A stretch of DNA of 64,000 nt from Annona cherimola (GCA_030490835.1 CM059977.1:35299676-35363675), one strand, 5' to 3'; shown: positions 10,950-23,491, numbered from the stretch's first letter. Made by a program: numbers and translations. The notes: generated from the letters alone by a model not told the origin.

Positions 10950-11620
10950 GAACAAAGACCAAGTTTTATCCAAATCAAATATGTGCATGTTTCGCATTTA
11001 TATAAAAATAGGTATATTCGTGTGTAAATTGAGAAAAATGCTCAGATCCATTCACATATGTATTAGAATATAATAATATTTTATAGAATCATTTATCCAT
11101 ATAGAAATGATAATTTAGAGGTGTGTTTGGAAAGTGAAAAAAATTTTATATAGAAAGTTTTTGGTATAAAAGTTGTCAAAATGAAAGAAAATGATATAAT
11201 ATAAGAAGAGTAATAACGATGAGTAAAGATAATAAATTTATAATAGATATGTTAATTGTATCGGTAATTGTGTAAAATAATTAAAAAGTAGGAAAAAATA
11301 AAGAAACGATTAAAAAATAGAGTAGTTATGGAGGGTAAAAAGTTTTAGCTTGACATTTTTATATCTTACCAAACACACCCTAGATGGATTATATGTTAAA
11401 AATACAATTTTAAAATTGATATTTAATATTAAATTATTTGATTATTTCTAAATGGAACCCGTTCATAGTGATACTAAACAAGTGAAAGTACTTTCAAGAT
11501 ACCATAACTAATACTATATACAATAGATGATACAAATTTTCTATCAACCATCAAAATATTCAAAATAGAAAAGATCACATGAAAGAAGGATTTCATAAGT
11601 ATTCCTGATATATATCACTA
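10950..11620. repeat. AT-rich dispersed repeat, interrupted by a MITE
   Basis: Sequence around AAGTTTTATCCAAATCAAATATGTGCATG, ATTCACATATGTATTAGAATATAATAATATT and AAAATTGATATTTAATATTAAATTA recurs at about 41200-41530, 41960-42370, 47690-47830 and 48170-48580. The copy here is split by a Tourist-like MITE at 11119. Confidence 0.6.
11119..11380 (+). mobile_element. Tourist-like MITE, 262 bp, with target duplication
   Basis: Termini AGGTGTGTTTGG and CCAAACACACCC, flanked by TAG on each side. The uninterrupted relative near 41380 reads GATAATTTAGACTG, giving the empty site directly. The 3-bp duplication and GGGTGTGTTTGG-like ends point to PIF/Harbinger mobilisation. Non-coding. Confidence 0.85.
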
Positions 11621-13190
11621 ACAACATTTACTACTAATTATATATTTCGAAATTATCCCATGGTCGAGGAAAAATATAACAAAAACCTCTATCCCTACAC
11701 ATCAAAACAACATACTTACAACTCAAATCTATAGTTTTATCTCAAGAAAAAACCTACTCTCCTCAATAAAAAATTACCCTAAAAATCCTTTAATTCTCCA
11801 AGCCAACTTTTATCTCTCCAAGCTTCTTTAATGCAAATGAAGAAAACCAATGCATTAAAAGGGGGTCTTTAAGAGAGTTTTAGTGCAGAAATTTGTAAGG
11901 GATGAAACAAAGAAGAAAGAGAAAGAAATGGGCTTGAATAAAATGGGGATTGGGCCACCCTATTTACCACCATTTCCATCATTCTTATATTTCTCTTGGT
12001 CTTTCCACATCATAATCAAGTTATTTATTTAATAGAATTTCTTATCAAACTTAGCCTTTCAACTTCACTATACTTATAAAATCGGCCTCATGGCTAAGTT
12101 CCTTTCCAACAACTCAGATGCTTCTACCAACTCCTCTCATCCATCATATATTCATTTAGCATCTTATCCGCACTATAAATCATCAAATTCCATGTCATTT
12201 CTAAACTTTCACCTATTTAGTTAATCTCTTAATGACTTTCATTGTTAACACTAAATAATTTAATTTTTAAAATCATCTTAAAGTCATTCCAAACATTCAT
12301 AAACATATTTCAACCATCAAGAGAATTAGTATTATACAAATTACAGCTCTCATTAGTAATCCTCAATTATTTTTACTATCTCGATTCTTTCCTACTTAAC
12401 TCCACGAATAGACCTATTTCTATCAATCTGTCAAATCTACCATCAAATCTCACCTACAATCATCTATAATCATTTCAAATATACTAGGTATCTCATCCAT
12501 GCATAATTGCATTCCAATCGTGTTAACTCTAAGTTATGTGCTTTTCTAATTCAACATTTCCACATAAGAGTTGAATCTTAAGCATCTATTATTTACTTAA
12601 ATTAAGGGTTCTTGTATATCCAAAATCATCTAAGAAATATGTGATAATCCGTCTTGGGCTTTTGCCGAATCATTTATTAAAATTCACTTCCCCAATTCTT
12701 ACTAACTTGTATATTCAACTCCCATATAAGCGATCTTTAGTATTAAAATTCTATTATTGTGTAGTCTCTCAGGGTATATTATATGCATCAACATTCATAT
12801 TTTTCATCAAAACCACTTTTCATTTATGAAATTTCACTCCCACTTGCATGTAAGTTATTAATTCAATTTGTTAAACATCAATTTCTATAAAGCTAATATT
12901 AGATTTATAATCAATTTATTAAGAAGGTAAAAATGTAGGAGAATACATATCAAATTGTGCTTTGTGAATAATTGATTTTTACTATAATGACTATAATATA
13001 GGTGACTTTTGGGCTTGTAATTTTCATTACTCATAATTGTTAAGTCAATTTTATACTATTATTTTAGATATTAATTGGATCACAATTTGAGTCATTAAGA
13101 TAATTTAAATGGAATTTCGATTGATTTAACTTTATTTAATATAAATTACTCATATTTGATTGATTAGTATAATGTCAGATAAAATCAATA
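11620..13190. other. Unassigned AT-rich sequence, probable decayed retroelement DNA
   Basis: No coding frame is convincing. A purine-rich stretch with short phrases (AAATGGGCTTGAATAAAATGGG near 11930) looks like LTR or untranslated retroelement sequence, but no ends were found. Confidence 0.3.
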
Positions 13191-13194
13191 CAAT

Positions 13195-13640
13195 ACAGCT
13201 TATTTTGAGAAGATTTGAAGCATAAGGACAAAAATCCATTCAAGTTGATGATTTAAAAGAATCAAGAGGAGGCAAAACAGTGAACAACATAGGTTAAAAC
13301 GTGTTTTGCACATAACCCGAATTCTTCTTAGGTCTTGTCAAAAACCTATGGTTGTGTGAATTTAGAGACCTAATAATTTTTTAAGTCTGACGGAGTCACA
13401 TAATTAATCCTCAATTGCATTGATTTTGCACAAATTCTTTTAAGAGCTCTATATAAACAGCACTCGTACATGTCCTACAACATCTTAGAACATACTTAGA
13501 ACTTGGATTGAAGTCCGAAGAATGAGAGAAGGTGTAGAGTATGAGGCAAGGAGCAAGGCGACACATCGCATAAAGTTATCAAGACACCATTGGAGCTTTC
13601 GATCAATAAATTTTTCTTTTGTCTAAGTTTAAGTCACTTT
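13195..13640 (+). mobile_element. Decayed Ty3/gypsy-like LTR segment, copy 1
   Basis: A promoter-like TCTATATAAACAGCACTC lies near 13450. It is followed by CATCTTAGAACATACTTAGAACTTGGATTGAAGTCC, GAGAGAAGG and ACACCATTGGAGCTTTCGATCAATAAATTTTTC. The same order recurs in 14000-14430, so these are two diverged copies of one LTR-like unit. No coding remnants lie between them. Confidence 0.5.
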
Positions 13641-13969
13641 TATGTTATAAATTTTGAATATTAATTTAATAAAATTTGAGTATTTAAGATACTTTGAATA
13701 ATATTTTAATTGATTTAACTTTATTTATCACAAAACCTTCACAATTGACCAATTCATGCAAAGCAAGAAAGTACTTGCAAATTTTGAACTCTGAATCATA
13801 CAAAAATAATAGATTTTGATATCAAAAATGACTTCAACTAGGCTTACCCAAGTTTCCACGTCGACAGGCTTGAAAAATTCTTTCTGTTGATGCGTTGTGG
13901 CTCTCGTAACTCCTCCTGGATCAAAAGTTATGAGCAGTTGATGATGGTTCGATTATTTGGCGAGGTGTG

Positions 13970-14440
13970 TGTCTATTTCGAGAAGTTTGAAACTTAAGGA
14001 CCAAGATCATATTTGATTTGATAGTTTTAAAGATTTTAAAGGAGTTAAAATAATGACTAATGCAACTTAAAACATGTCAAGAAAGTTTCAAGGTGAAATA
14101 GGACAAAACGGGCGAAGAACGAGCAAAACTGCGCATAAAGTTGAGCATGCCAGAGTGCCACATAGTCCAAACCATGTGGATCTTGGTGCCACACATTTGA
14201 ACTGTGGTAAACCCTAGTTGCGCAATTTTGAGTACAAACAGACTCCGTGCGCAAATACTCCCTAGAAATCTATACAAACACCTCCTAGGAATGTCCCAAG
14301 GCATCTAAGAACGTCTTTGGAGCTTGGGTTGAGGTCCAAGAGCGAGTGGAGTGAAGAGCACAATGCAAGAAGTGAGGTAGTGAGTTGCTTAGAGTGCTCG
14401 AGATACCATTGGAGCTTTTGATTAATGAGTTTTTCCTTTC
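13970..14440 (+). mobile_element. Decayed Ty3/gypsy-like LTR segment, copy 2
   Basis: Contains AGGACAAAACGGGCGAAGAACGAGC, a TATA-like CTATACAAACACC near 14270, then GCATCTAAGAACGTCTTTGGAGCTTGGGTTGAGGTCC and ATACCATTGGAGCTTTTGATTAATGAG, parallel to 13490-13610. The minus-strand open frames here have no family match and are treated as shadows. Confidence 0.5.
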
Positions 14441-14919
14441 TTTCTTGCTTTTGATATTAATTGTCTTGTTTACGATGGATATTAGATATAATTTTATTTG
14501 ATATTTGATTTTATTTATAAACATGCTAGGCCAAACTCATTTTCTAGGATTTAGGATGTAGCACACATCCAATGTAGTATATATTATTGTTTGATTATTT
14601 AAGGTATTTTGTGATAATTTGATATCTTGTGATCTCAACACTTGATGGGTGTAAGGTACCACACTTCAACATGATTTCATATATTAGGTGATAGAGCCGA
14701 AATGTAGAAGTCTAATATACAACAATCAAGATATTAAACTTAGAAATCTAATACCATGAAAATATATATGATGACCTTGAGGAATTCCATAAACTTTTAT
14801 AGAATTTAACAAATTCTAATTGACTTAATCCCATGAAAATAACTAGTTAAAAAAGATTAGGGTATACCTTTTAAGTTTCGAAAAAATGCAAGGATAATAT
14901 AGAAATAGTTCTTCTTTAA

Positions 14920-15170
14920 CACATAATATTTGGATTAAATAAGATATCCATCTATTCGTTGCAGACGTTGCATATGAAACCCTATAACCCAAGTACTCCC
15001 ATTCCTTGAATTTTAATTCCTTATTTTGTGTTCTTAAGATCATTCTTTTCTTTTGTTATTTCTTTCATTTTACTTTATTTTCTTTGCGTTTCATTTAAGT
15101 GTTTAAATTCAATGTCTTAAGTCCCGAATTTCCTGTGGATCAGTATTTTATATACCATAATCTATGACCT
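14920..15170 (+). mobile_element. Ty3/gypsy-like LTR 3' fragment, second copy
   Basis: Parallels 10690-10940: GTTGCATATGAAACCCTATAACCCAAGTACTCCC followed by CTTAAGTCCCGAATTTCCTGTGG. It may be the downstream part of the LTR-like unit at 13970-14440. Confidence 0.4.
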
Positions 15171-15174
15171 GTGC

Positions 15175-15262
15175 ACTTGAGGTGAGATTGCAAACGTGAA
15201 TCACATTTTTAAGTTCTTACTTGAGGTGAGATTGCAAACATGAATCACATTTTTAAGTTCTT
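15175..15262 (+). repeat. 44-bp tandem duplication
   Basis: ACTTGAGGTGAGATTGCAAA...TTTTTAAGTTCTT occurs twice in a row with one substitution (CGTGAATC against CATGAATC). Confidence 0.9.
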
Positions 15263-15449
15263 GATTTTCCATTTTAAACAAAAATCAATTCTAGGCTCAA
15301 TGAATATCTTATGTTGATCATTAATAAAGCAATGAAAGGAACATAGAAGAATCCAAATGAAGGTAAATTATCTTCCCATTGATGTTGAACATGCTATCTA
15401 GGGGTGAAAAAAATTATTTATTTATTTTATGTATAGATTGTTTTTTGTT

Positions 15450-17455
15450 TCGAGTGCATTTATATACAACCTTTGATGAAGAGTTGGATAGAATGATTGG
15501 ATCCAATCAAGAGACAAATGCGCGTGAAGGCATAGTTGTTGTCACAACTTCTTTATAGATGAGTTTTTTGGACCCAACCAAGGGAGAAATGTAGGTGGAA
15601 CTAAAGAAACTAATGTGGATTTGGAAGATATGATTAGGAAGGGGTAATTACGGGTGTAAAAGGTGAATTTATATTCATTGGCCCATCTACGTTATATTTC
15701 TGCTTTTTTGTTTACTTCATATTGAACAATGTCTGGTATACCTTATTATTTATTGTTTAACTTTTACAAAACACAACAACACACATTTTAGCCATGTGGG
15801 TCCCCCACTTCAACCTTAATCTAAATCTCACTGAAAACTTCAACTAGAATAAATTGCTAAAGAACCACTGTATGAAGGAGAGAATCACTAAGCATATAAG
15901 TTAGATGAATCATATGACAAAGATGGAAGAGTGCGTAAGAAAATTGTGGTGTTTCATGAGATTTAGAGAGGATAACTTATCTAATCCATAACTTTTACCT
16001 AGTATGCATTTCCCAACAATTGTCTTATTCCGAAGAGCACTTATGGAGTCCATCATTCACAACTACTTTGACTTATTTTATGTAAGGAATGAGCCTCAGA
16101 GGTTATTATCAAGTGCAAAGTCAAGGATTGCATATGGAGGCTTTATGCCAAAGTAGAACAAGATGAGGTTAGGATGTGATCGAGGACTATGAATGACTAA
16201 CACAATGACTTACAACAATTTGGTAGGACTTCTAAGCCAAATATGGCCTTAACCTTAAATATTACAAGCTATGTCAGGGTGTAAAGAAGGCAATTGATAA
16301 AGTATTGGTTCGTTCAAGGAGTCCTATGAGTTGATTCCATCATATCGTCAAACTTTAATGAAATGTAATCCAGGCATCATTCCTAAGTACAACATTAATA
16401 TTGATGAATTATTTAAAAGAATATTTGTATCTTTAGATGCATTTCATCGAGGGTGCATATCATTCATTAGATTAGACGGTGTATTTTTAAAAGGTACATA
16501 TGATGAGGTTATCTTATCTGCTATCACAATGGATGGAGACCATAATACTATTCCACTTGCGTTGGGAGTTACAGATGTTGAATGCTTCTCCTCTTGGTCA
16601 TGGTTCTTGGAATGTTTACTTAGAGTTATTAGATTAGGTTCATACATAATCATGTCAGATAGATAGAACGGCTTGCAAGAAGCTATTCAACGAATTTTTC
16701 CTTTGGGTCTTCAACATTTCTATATAAGCTTGGCCAAAAAGTTGAAGAACAAACCCTTTGGCAAAGAAGACTAGTTGGAAGCAATTTTCTGGAGATCAGT
16801 AAGGGCATACATGAGGCAAAACTTTGAGCAAAACTTCGCTGAGATTAGCTAATATGATAAGGAAGCACATGAGTGGATAAGTGAGATCCATGGAAAGTTT
16901 TGGTGCAAAGCTTAGTTCCTACACAAGGTGCCTTTAAATCATATTGATTACATGTCGTGAAAGCATGGAACAAATGAATTATACAACATAAAGCCAAGCC
17001 AATATGTGAGTGCTTTGAAGAGATAAGAAGAATGATGGTAAATATTTTCTATAATAGGAGAGAGCAAAGTACTAAAAGAACTCAGAAGGTGGTGCCATAG
17101 GTTATGAAAATTTTAAATGATATGATTACAAACGAAAGGAAACATTAGTAGCTAGATAAGATTCCTTGCAAACATGCTCTTGTAGTTATTGTTGGATGGC
17201 TTGGAGAAGATTCCGAAGACTAATATTCTCATTACTTCTCAGTGGATACTTACAAAGCTACTATGAACCTGTTGTACATGGACTTCCAAATAAGGTGAGT
17301 TGGGATGAGACTGTTAATGAGTGCATTGTGTTACATCCCATCGCGAAGAAGTCAATAGGTCATTCTAAGACTCAAAGGAGGAAGAGTGAGGGGGAGGGAC
17401 TATCTCAAAGGAAAAGACAGGGTGATGTTTCTACTAGTAAATCTCTAGAACATTC
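15450..17455 (+). pseudogene. MuDR-like (MULE) transposase pseudogene
   Basis: In several plus-strand frames the parts of a Mutator-like transposase appear in order. At about 16110-16170, KCKVKDCIWRLYAK matches the MuDR N-terminal DNA-binding domain. At 16331-16666 the catalytic core reads FIRLDGVFLKGTYDEV...ITMDGDHNTIPLALG, with the first catalytic Asp in LDG. At about 17165-17180 PCKHA is the end of the SWIM zinc finger, then YEPVVHGLPNKVSWDETVN, and TSKSLEHSARIQ is a zinc knuckle that has lost its Cys. Many stops and frame changes separate them, so it is dead. An LTR inserted at 17456 cuts the end off. Confidence 0.85.
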
Positions 17456-17584
17456 TGCTAGAATTCAAGGTAAATTAAGCACAATCTATGTTTTGATGAT
17501 TAGCAACTCAATTTGAGAAATAATTAAGGACTAATGAGGTTGTTAAGTGTTGCAAAGGTTTAAAAATTCAAGATTCAAAAGATA

Positions 17585-18425
17585 GTAGGTCAAGTCGCAA
17601 CCCCAAGTCGACTCAGCCATCGACTTAAGTCAAGTCAATATCCAAGTCGACTCCAGAATCGACTTCAAGTGCATTAAATTCGTCAGAGCTGAAAATGAGA
17701 CTCGGAGACAGGTGAAATCGCAGTTGAAGTCAACTCTGCTTGCGACTTATGTAAAGTCACAAACCCAAGTCGACTCTAGATGCGACTTGGGTATTATCTT
17801 ACTGAAGAATTTGAGATCTTAGAGTCAAGTCGCTTTCTAAGTCGACTCCATCATGCGATTTAGGTGAAGTCGCATCTCAAGTTGACCTGAGTATGCGACT
17901 TGAGTAAAGTCGAAATCCAAGTCAACCCAAGCCTGCGACTCGAGTACATGGCTACCTATAATGATTCAAACATGTCTTGGGTAATAAAATCATGAAATAG
18001 CTATCTTGAATCAAGGCCACAAGGAAGAACTTCTCAAGGGATGTGGATGTTGTTCAACTTCAGCAAAACATTACATATCAAAGACATCTAATGAAGATCA
18101 AGAGAAGAAAGGGGATATATACAACATAAAAATCACTTGCAAGACCTTGAAATTCTAAAATGATCTATGGCTGGTGAAGCGCATCCGAAGTCGACTTCAC
18201 CTGCGACTTGGGTCAAGTCCGAGACCAAGTCGACCTGAACTTGGAACTTGAGTTGGAAGCTGAAGAAAAGTCACACCCGAAGTCGACTCCAGTCTGTGAC
18301 TTGGGTGAAGTCGCACCCGAAGTCGACTCCAGTCTGTGACTTGGGTGAAGTCGCACCCGAAGTCGACTCCACCCTGCGACTTGAACGAAGTCGTATGCCA
18401 AGTCGACTCCAAATACAACTTGGTT
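17585..18425 (+). repeat. U3 palindrome array, including a 40-bp tandem repeat
   Basis: AAGTCGACTC/AAGTCGACTT modules lie at 17585-17945 and 18185-18425. At 18281, 18321 and 18361 the unit beginning AGTCGACTCC(A) repeats with an exact 40-bp period. All sit upstream of the TATA box at 18505. Confidence 0.85.
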
Positions 18426-18504
18426 CGCAACGGTCGAAAAAATTCGAACGTTGGCACATTTAATGCGTGTCACCTACCACCAAATGTTCGAATTCACTTT
18501 CCAT

Positions 18505-18513
18505 TATATAAGG
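18505..18513 (+). promoter_or_regulatory. LTR TATA box
   Basis: TATATAAGG about 80 bp downstream of the last palindrome. Transcription from it would run rightwards. Confidence 0.6.
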
Positions 18514-19146
18514 AGCATCTAGTGAACGTAAATGTGGTTGGAAAAATATTGAATGAGCTCACCTTCCACTCTCTCTTGCATTTAAAGTGATCTACAAGGA
18601 ATTTGAAGAAGAACTATGCTTGAAACCTACTAAAAGTTGCATTGCTGAATCTATTACTGCTTCTACAAGTTCTTCTAAGTGCTGGAAACTACCTACATAA
18701 ATCTGTAACGTGTAGATCTTTTACTTATTGCTTGTTTTTCTCACTTGGTTTGATATTGGAAATCAAAACCAAGTGAAGATAAAGTAGTGTGTGACTGAAG
18801 TGAAACTCGTCACCTACTTATACTGAGATTGTACAAGCCCCCTAGAGCTGAAATCTAGAAGAGAGTTGCTGCTCTAAGTTGTATTGAAATACAATAGTGA
18901 AACCCAAGCCACAACAAGTGTGTGCTTGGAAGAGTTGAGTAGGAGAGGTTGTCCGGACCACTATAAATATCTGTCTCTTGGAGTGGCTTGATCGTTTGTG
19001 TTTTATTTCTCTCCAACTTACTAATTGTTTTATTGAGGGGATTAATTCAAAAAAGGAAAATTTCTGTTTTAAGCAAAGAATTTTAAAATACCCAATTCAC
19101 CCCTCTCCTATTGGATAACTGCCATAAACTTGGGACCAATACATTC

Positions 19147-20924
19147 TGCATTATAAAATGTACAAAAACTTCCGTATAAGTACTGTATTATCTAGAGTTG
19201 TGTACAAATTTCTTTTTATTATGGTAGGTGGAAATGAAGAACTAGTTAGGCTTATTATCTAAGGAACTGTATCACCAAGAGTCACATGTAAGTATTATAT
19301 AGTTAGCTTTAGATGTTTTTTGGCTTGTTGGCAAACATTACCGTAATTAGATGCATCTTCTCAGATGGTTTTTGTTGCTACTTTGGGCAAACATTTCTGT
19401 AATTGCCAGACATCTTCAAACTAGCTATTTTGGTATCTATTTGTAGAAACTAACACGTAGCATAAATCTATCTAGTGAGGATGGAATGCAAGAAGAAAGA
19501 ACTAAAGATGTCAAGTAGTGCTAACTTGTTCTCTAAAATTCTTTCTTTTTATTTTGAAAACTTTGTTGGGAATTATATTAAATTGACATTATGGGACTGG
19601 TGTAGTGGTGTGTGGATTATATGGTGTATAGATTGGACCTAGTTTATCTCAAAAGAAATTTAGTTAGTGTGTAGATGTAAAAATGAATGTATTTTCTGCT
19701 AATTAAATGTGTAAGATACAATTTCAAAATACTGATGTTTGATACAATTTCAATTTCAGCTAGTTTCAATATTAGCAATTTTTACAATGTAGTTTGAATA
19801 ATATTGCACTCATGCATATGCTATTGTCCATAAATACTATGAAAATAAAAGCAGCTGCTAATATGCATATAAAGTTAACAATGGAGTTGCTCAACACAAA
19901 ATACCTTTAAAAATCCTTCACAACGACTCACAAATTACTAGAACATCGAAACCTATGGATCACAAATTATATTAAACATAGTAATCAATGATCTTTATTT
20001 TTCTAATGCTTTCACCATCATTTTCAATTTTTCCTTATTTATTATAATAATTTCTCTATTTGTAACTTCTAATTCTTTCTATAATAGTTTTTTCATATTT
20101 TTCAATGAGTCCGCAACTACATTTGCTTCTCCTTCAATTGTGCTTCCACCCCAACATAAGCATCATACCAACAAAAGTAGTTGCATTCAATACGCCCATG
20201 ATGTCATAAAATTATTTGTGGTATGACTTGTCAGCAAAATAATCAAATGCAAAATATAAAAAGATTATGTCATTTTTTTAATTTTATGTAAAAGCATAGC
20301 ACTTTTCTTGGTCACATATAAAACCATCTTTCAAGATTTTTTCACCTTTGACATAATCGGATAGCATACGTCATCCCCATAACGACATTTTAAATGTGGA
20401 TAAGGAGCAACCTTAGGATCAAACACCATCTAAGAAGTTAATAAATCCATAGCATGGATTAGTAAATTAATGTAATGTAGCATCACAATACTTTTTTATG
20501 CACTTGTAAACTCTTTTTCAACATGCATCACAAGTTTCCTAAACGGTCAACACAAACTACAACTTGGATGAAATAACAAACCTTTCAATGCAATTTTAGA
20601 AATAGTAAGCAACAGGTAAATAGAGGTTTGGATAAAACATAAATCAGATGTGAATACTTGTATAGAATCCAATCACGTCTGCTAGTTCGAGCCAGAAAAT
20701 GTTTAGCTAAGGCATAAATTAGATGATATATTTACTTTTCATTATTAATCAAAATAATTAATAACTTAAACAATTTTTTATTAGGAAAGCCAAAGAAATA
20801 TGGTTTGGAAAATATGATTAGTTACTCTAATGAATTGGAAGTTTGCCAACTATAAGGCTATTGTATAGATTGTGCAAATTAATTGAACAATAATTTTATA
20901 TTTATTGCTTTTTATATTTTATAG
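19147..20924. other. Unassigned sequence right of the solo LTR
   Basis: The first few hundred bases presumably continue the MULE (a possible reading GGNEELVRL near 19230). Beyond that I see AT-rich DNA with no supported gene, RNA or element ends. Confidence 0.3.
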
Positions 20925-21073
20925 AGAATATGAAGGTTCAAAAGTGTCCTCGCTACATAAAGCCATGGAGCTACACTAATTGTGACGAACAGTGCAAGGG
21001 TAGAGAATGCAAACATGGAGGAGGCAAAAATCATTACTTTCCTACAAGAAGAGGAAATGAAAATGCTTTCTAA
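20925..21073 (+). CDS. Possible exon of a small cysteine-rich peptide
   Basis: After a good acceptor-like tract (TTTATATTTTATAG, ending 20924) an ATG at 20930 opens 47 codons to TAA at 21071-21073. The product is basic with four Cys: KCPRYIKPWSYTNCDEQCKG, then REC. The spacing C-x11-C-x3-C-x4-C and the W-S-Y-T-N-C-D phrase are reminiscent of plant defensin-like peptides, whose mature part usually sits in exon 2 after a signal-peptide exon. I could not find a signal-peptide exon upstream, and two to four more Cys would be expected. It may be a chance frame or a gene remnant. Confidence 0.25.
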
Positions 21074-22058
21074 CAAAATTTCCAAATAAAAATGCTTCCA
21101 AAACCACCCCCATCTCTCATTTCGTACAGATACAAATATTTCTTACCCGAAAAAACTTTCGGTCTCTACTTGCTAAAAAAATTAAGCAAAATTGTAGGCA
21201 ATACTGACCTTTCAAAGCTCTTCTTTCAACCATAAAAAAACCCTCTTGAGTTTCTTACATTCATGTAAGGACTAAGTATTTCATTTTATTTTATTTTTTA
21301 ATTATAACATTTCCTTGTCTACGAGGAATGTACGAATATGTTGCTATGAATTTTAGGATTTCATTCGCACCCGACCTTCTTTCCCCCCTTCTTTTACTCT
21401 CACTTTCAGCTACTTCTTCTTCTTTCCTTTTCCCTTTCTTCCTAGTTGCGATCTAGCCCTAGACCTCTTTGAAAATTTTTCTAAACTTCTTTAAATATCG
21501 TCAATTCATATCAAGAAAACTCAAAATCAAAGAGTTTTGAGTCTAGGGCCACTGTTTTTGGGGAAAAGTTGCGATCGAGGAAAGTAAAAGTCTCCTCTTC
21601 TCGAATTAATGATGAAATCCCGTCTTAAACATGATATAGGGTTGATGAGAAATAGTATCCAATAATCTTGTGGTTTGGAGCATTAGGGTTCGTGACAGTT
21701 TATGGTTAGCAGAGTTCATGAGGAAATCAGATGTTACTATAAATTTTTATAAAATAGACGACCCATTAGCAGTTTTTGCATCATTAGAACATGACACTGC
21801 TCAAGTGGATTGAATCAGAAGGAGAAACTAAAGGTCTCCCTTTGGCACCTATCATGTGTTTGATGAAATACTTATGTGATAGTTTGTATGATAAATTTAA
21901 AGTAAACCTTGTTTATTTTGCTAATACAACATGCATGGCTATGGATGATTCATTATTCAAGAATGGTGGTTGTAAAGGGTTGTTCATGACCCTTGGTTGA
22001 CATGAGAAGAGGGTTAACATGAGGAGAGAATTGTTTGTAGCTTTTTTGTTTATGTGCA
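21074..22058 (+). other. Pyrimidine-rich leader-like stretch and an unassigned ORF
   Basis: 21365-21460 is strongly pyrimidine-rich, like a plant 5' leader. Downstream, 21790-22000 opens a 69-codon frame (starting MTLLKWIESEGETKGLPLAP). A second frame ending VFASLEHDTAQVD stops where it begins. Both look coding in style, but I do not recognise a family; they might belong to a transposon or a decayed gene. Confidence 0.25.
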
Positions 22059-22066
22059 GTTATATG

Positions 22067-22620
22067 TAGGGGTGTTAATGGTCATGGTCAACCCGTTAAC
22101 CCGCTCGTTCAACCCGTTAATAAATGGGTTTGGGTTGGGATTTTTGAATAAATGAGTTATGATCCGCCAACCCGTTCAACCATTTAATTAAATAAACGGA
22201 TTAGGGTTGAGGCTAAGCAACCCGTTAACCCGTCCAACCCGTTTATTTAACATGTTCAACCCGTATAACTCATTTAATATAATATATTATAATATATATG
22301 TAATATTTATAACAAGAATTGACATTAAAGAGATGACTTGAGATTGGAGTTGATGTTTTCAAACCAAAATAAATTAAATTCAGGTATGTTAGCTTCGAAT
22401 TATTTAATTTAGTTAAATTTACAGACTTTATTAAAGATTTTTAGCATGAAAATTAGTAACAAAACACAACCCGTTAACCCGTTTATTAAATGGGTTGTAA
22501 ATGGGTTAGGGTTGAATTTTTTTAAATGGGTTAATAAATGGATTAGGGTTGAGATATATTAAATGGGTTAGGTTTAGGATTAGGCTTCAACCCGTTCAAC
22601 CCGATCCGTTAACACCCCTA
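22067..22620. mobile_element. hAT-like MITE, 554 bp, perfect 8-bp TSD
   Basis: Termini TAGGGGTGTTAATGG and CCGTTAACACCCCTA are inverted. GTTATATG flanks both ends (22059-22066 and 22621-22628). The interior is built of AACCCGTTAACCCG and AAATGGGTT modules, largely inverted about the centre. An 8-bp duplication points to hAT-type transposition. Non-coding. Confidence 0.92.
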
Positions 22621-22628
22621 GTTATATG

Positions 22629-23490
22629 CATATATTCTTGGATGTTGGTGTTGGACTCCATGTCCTGTATGGTCATTTAAAGGATTATTTTTTTATAGCA
22701 CTGTCATGACATGTGCATCCAAAGTTTTACTTATTTTTACTTTGTGCTAACTTTCATCTACTTACTAAATCTATTATTTTGCATTTATATCATAAGTTAG
22801 GTGAGGAGCCTTGAAATGGGACTGAAGGAGAGCATAATATTGAAGACCATTAGCTTAACGTTTGTTTTTTTTACTCTAGGCTTCTTTTTTATATTAATGC
22901 ATGTAGATATTTACTTAGTTAGATCTAACTATGATAAATATATTGTACTTTGGTATTTTGAACTTAACTACAGTCTATGTTCACACATATATATGATCTA
23001 TTAAATTGTTTATTGTATAATGATGAATTATAATGATTTTCTTACTATTTGGATGTCTTAATACTATGGGAATCCAAATGTACAAAAGTAGAGCTGAATA
23101 TTATATTATAGAATGAAACTGAGATGCTTATGGATAACAAGTCTTATATTGTATATCATCCTCTTATATATTATGAAAAGATGCTGTCAATTTTTTACAG
23201 GTTATATAGCATTCATTGACTAGCCATTGAAAATGTTTAGGCAATAGGACATTACAATTGAGTCGGTATCTAACTGCTAATGCATTTTGATAATATTCAA
23301 ATGAGGTTATTTTTCTCATTTTTCAAAATTTCAAACCCTATATTAATGATTACTAATAGAAAGTGGGTTCATGGAGTTGATGTGCATTTTCGGTGAAACT
23401 CTATGTGAGTTATTTGAAATTTGTGAAACTATATGGATACGTTTGCAATTTTGGTCGAATTATAGGGGGCGTATTTGCAAAGTAGCCTTT
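22629..23490. other. AT-rich intergenic sequence
   Basis: No supported gene. Around 23400-23480 a piece resembling the TTTGCAAATA-type Mutator-like MITE ends (compare 49833-50173) is visible but incomplete. Confidence 0.3.
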
Positions 23491-23491
23491 T

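Larger units (their letters stand above)
17456..19141 (+). mobile_element. Solo LTR (Sirevirus-like), 1686 bp, TSD CATTC
   Basis: Begins TGCTAGAATTCAAGG and ends GGGACCAATA, slightly decayed forms of TGTTGG...CCAACA, flanked by perfect CATTC at 17451-17455 and 19142-19146. Internal landmarks match the LTR at 8223-10025 in opposite orientation: ATGTTTTGATGATTAGCAAC near the start, AAGTCGACTT arrays, and GGTGAATTGGG-type sequence near the end (seen as its inverse, CCCAATTCACCCC). No internal domain or second LTR is present, so it is a solo LTR from recombination. It interrupts the MULE pseudogene at its degenerate zinc knuckle. Confidence 0.92.

Noticed and set aside
18197..18590. Several overlapping open frames on both strands with repeating peptide patterns
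   Set aside because: They are translations of the AAGTCGACTT array in LTR U3 DNA; the same happens at 9357-9711 and 58164-59141. No start context or family match.
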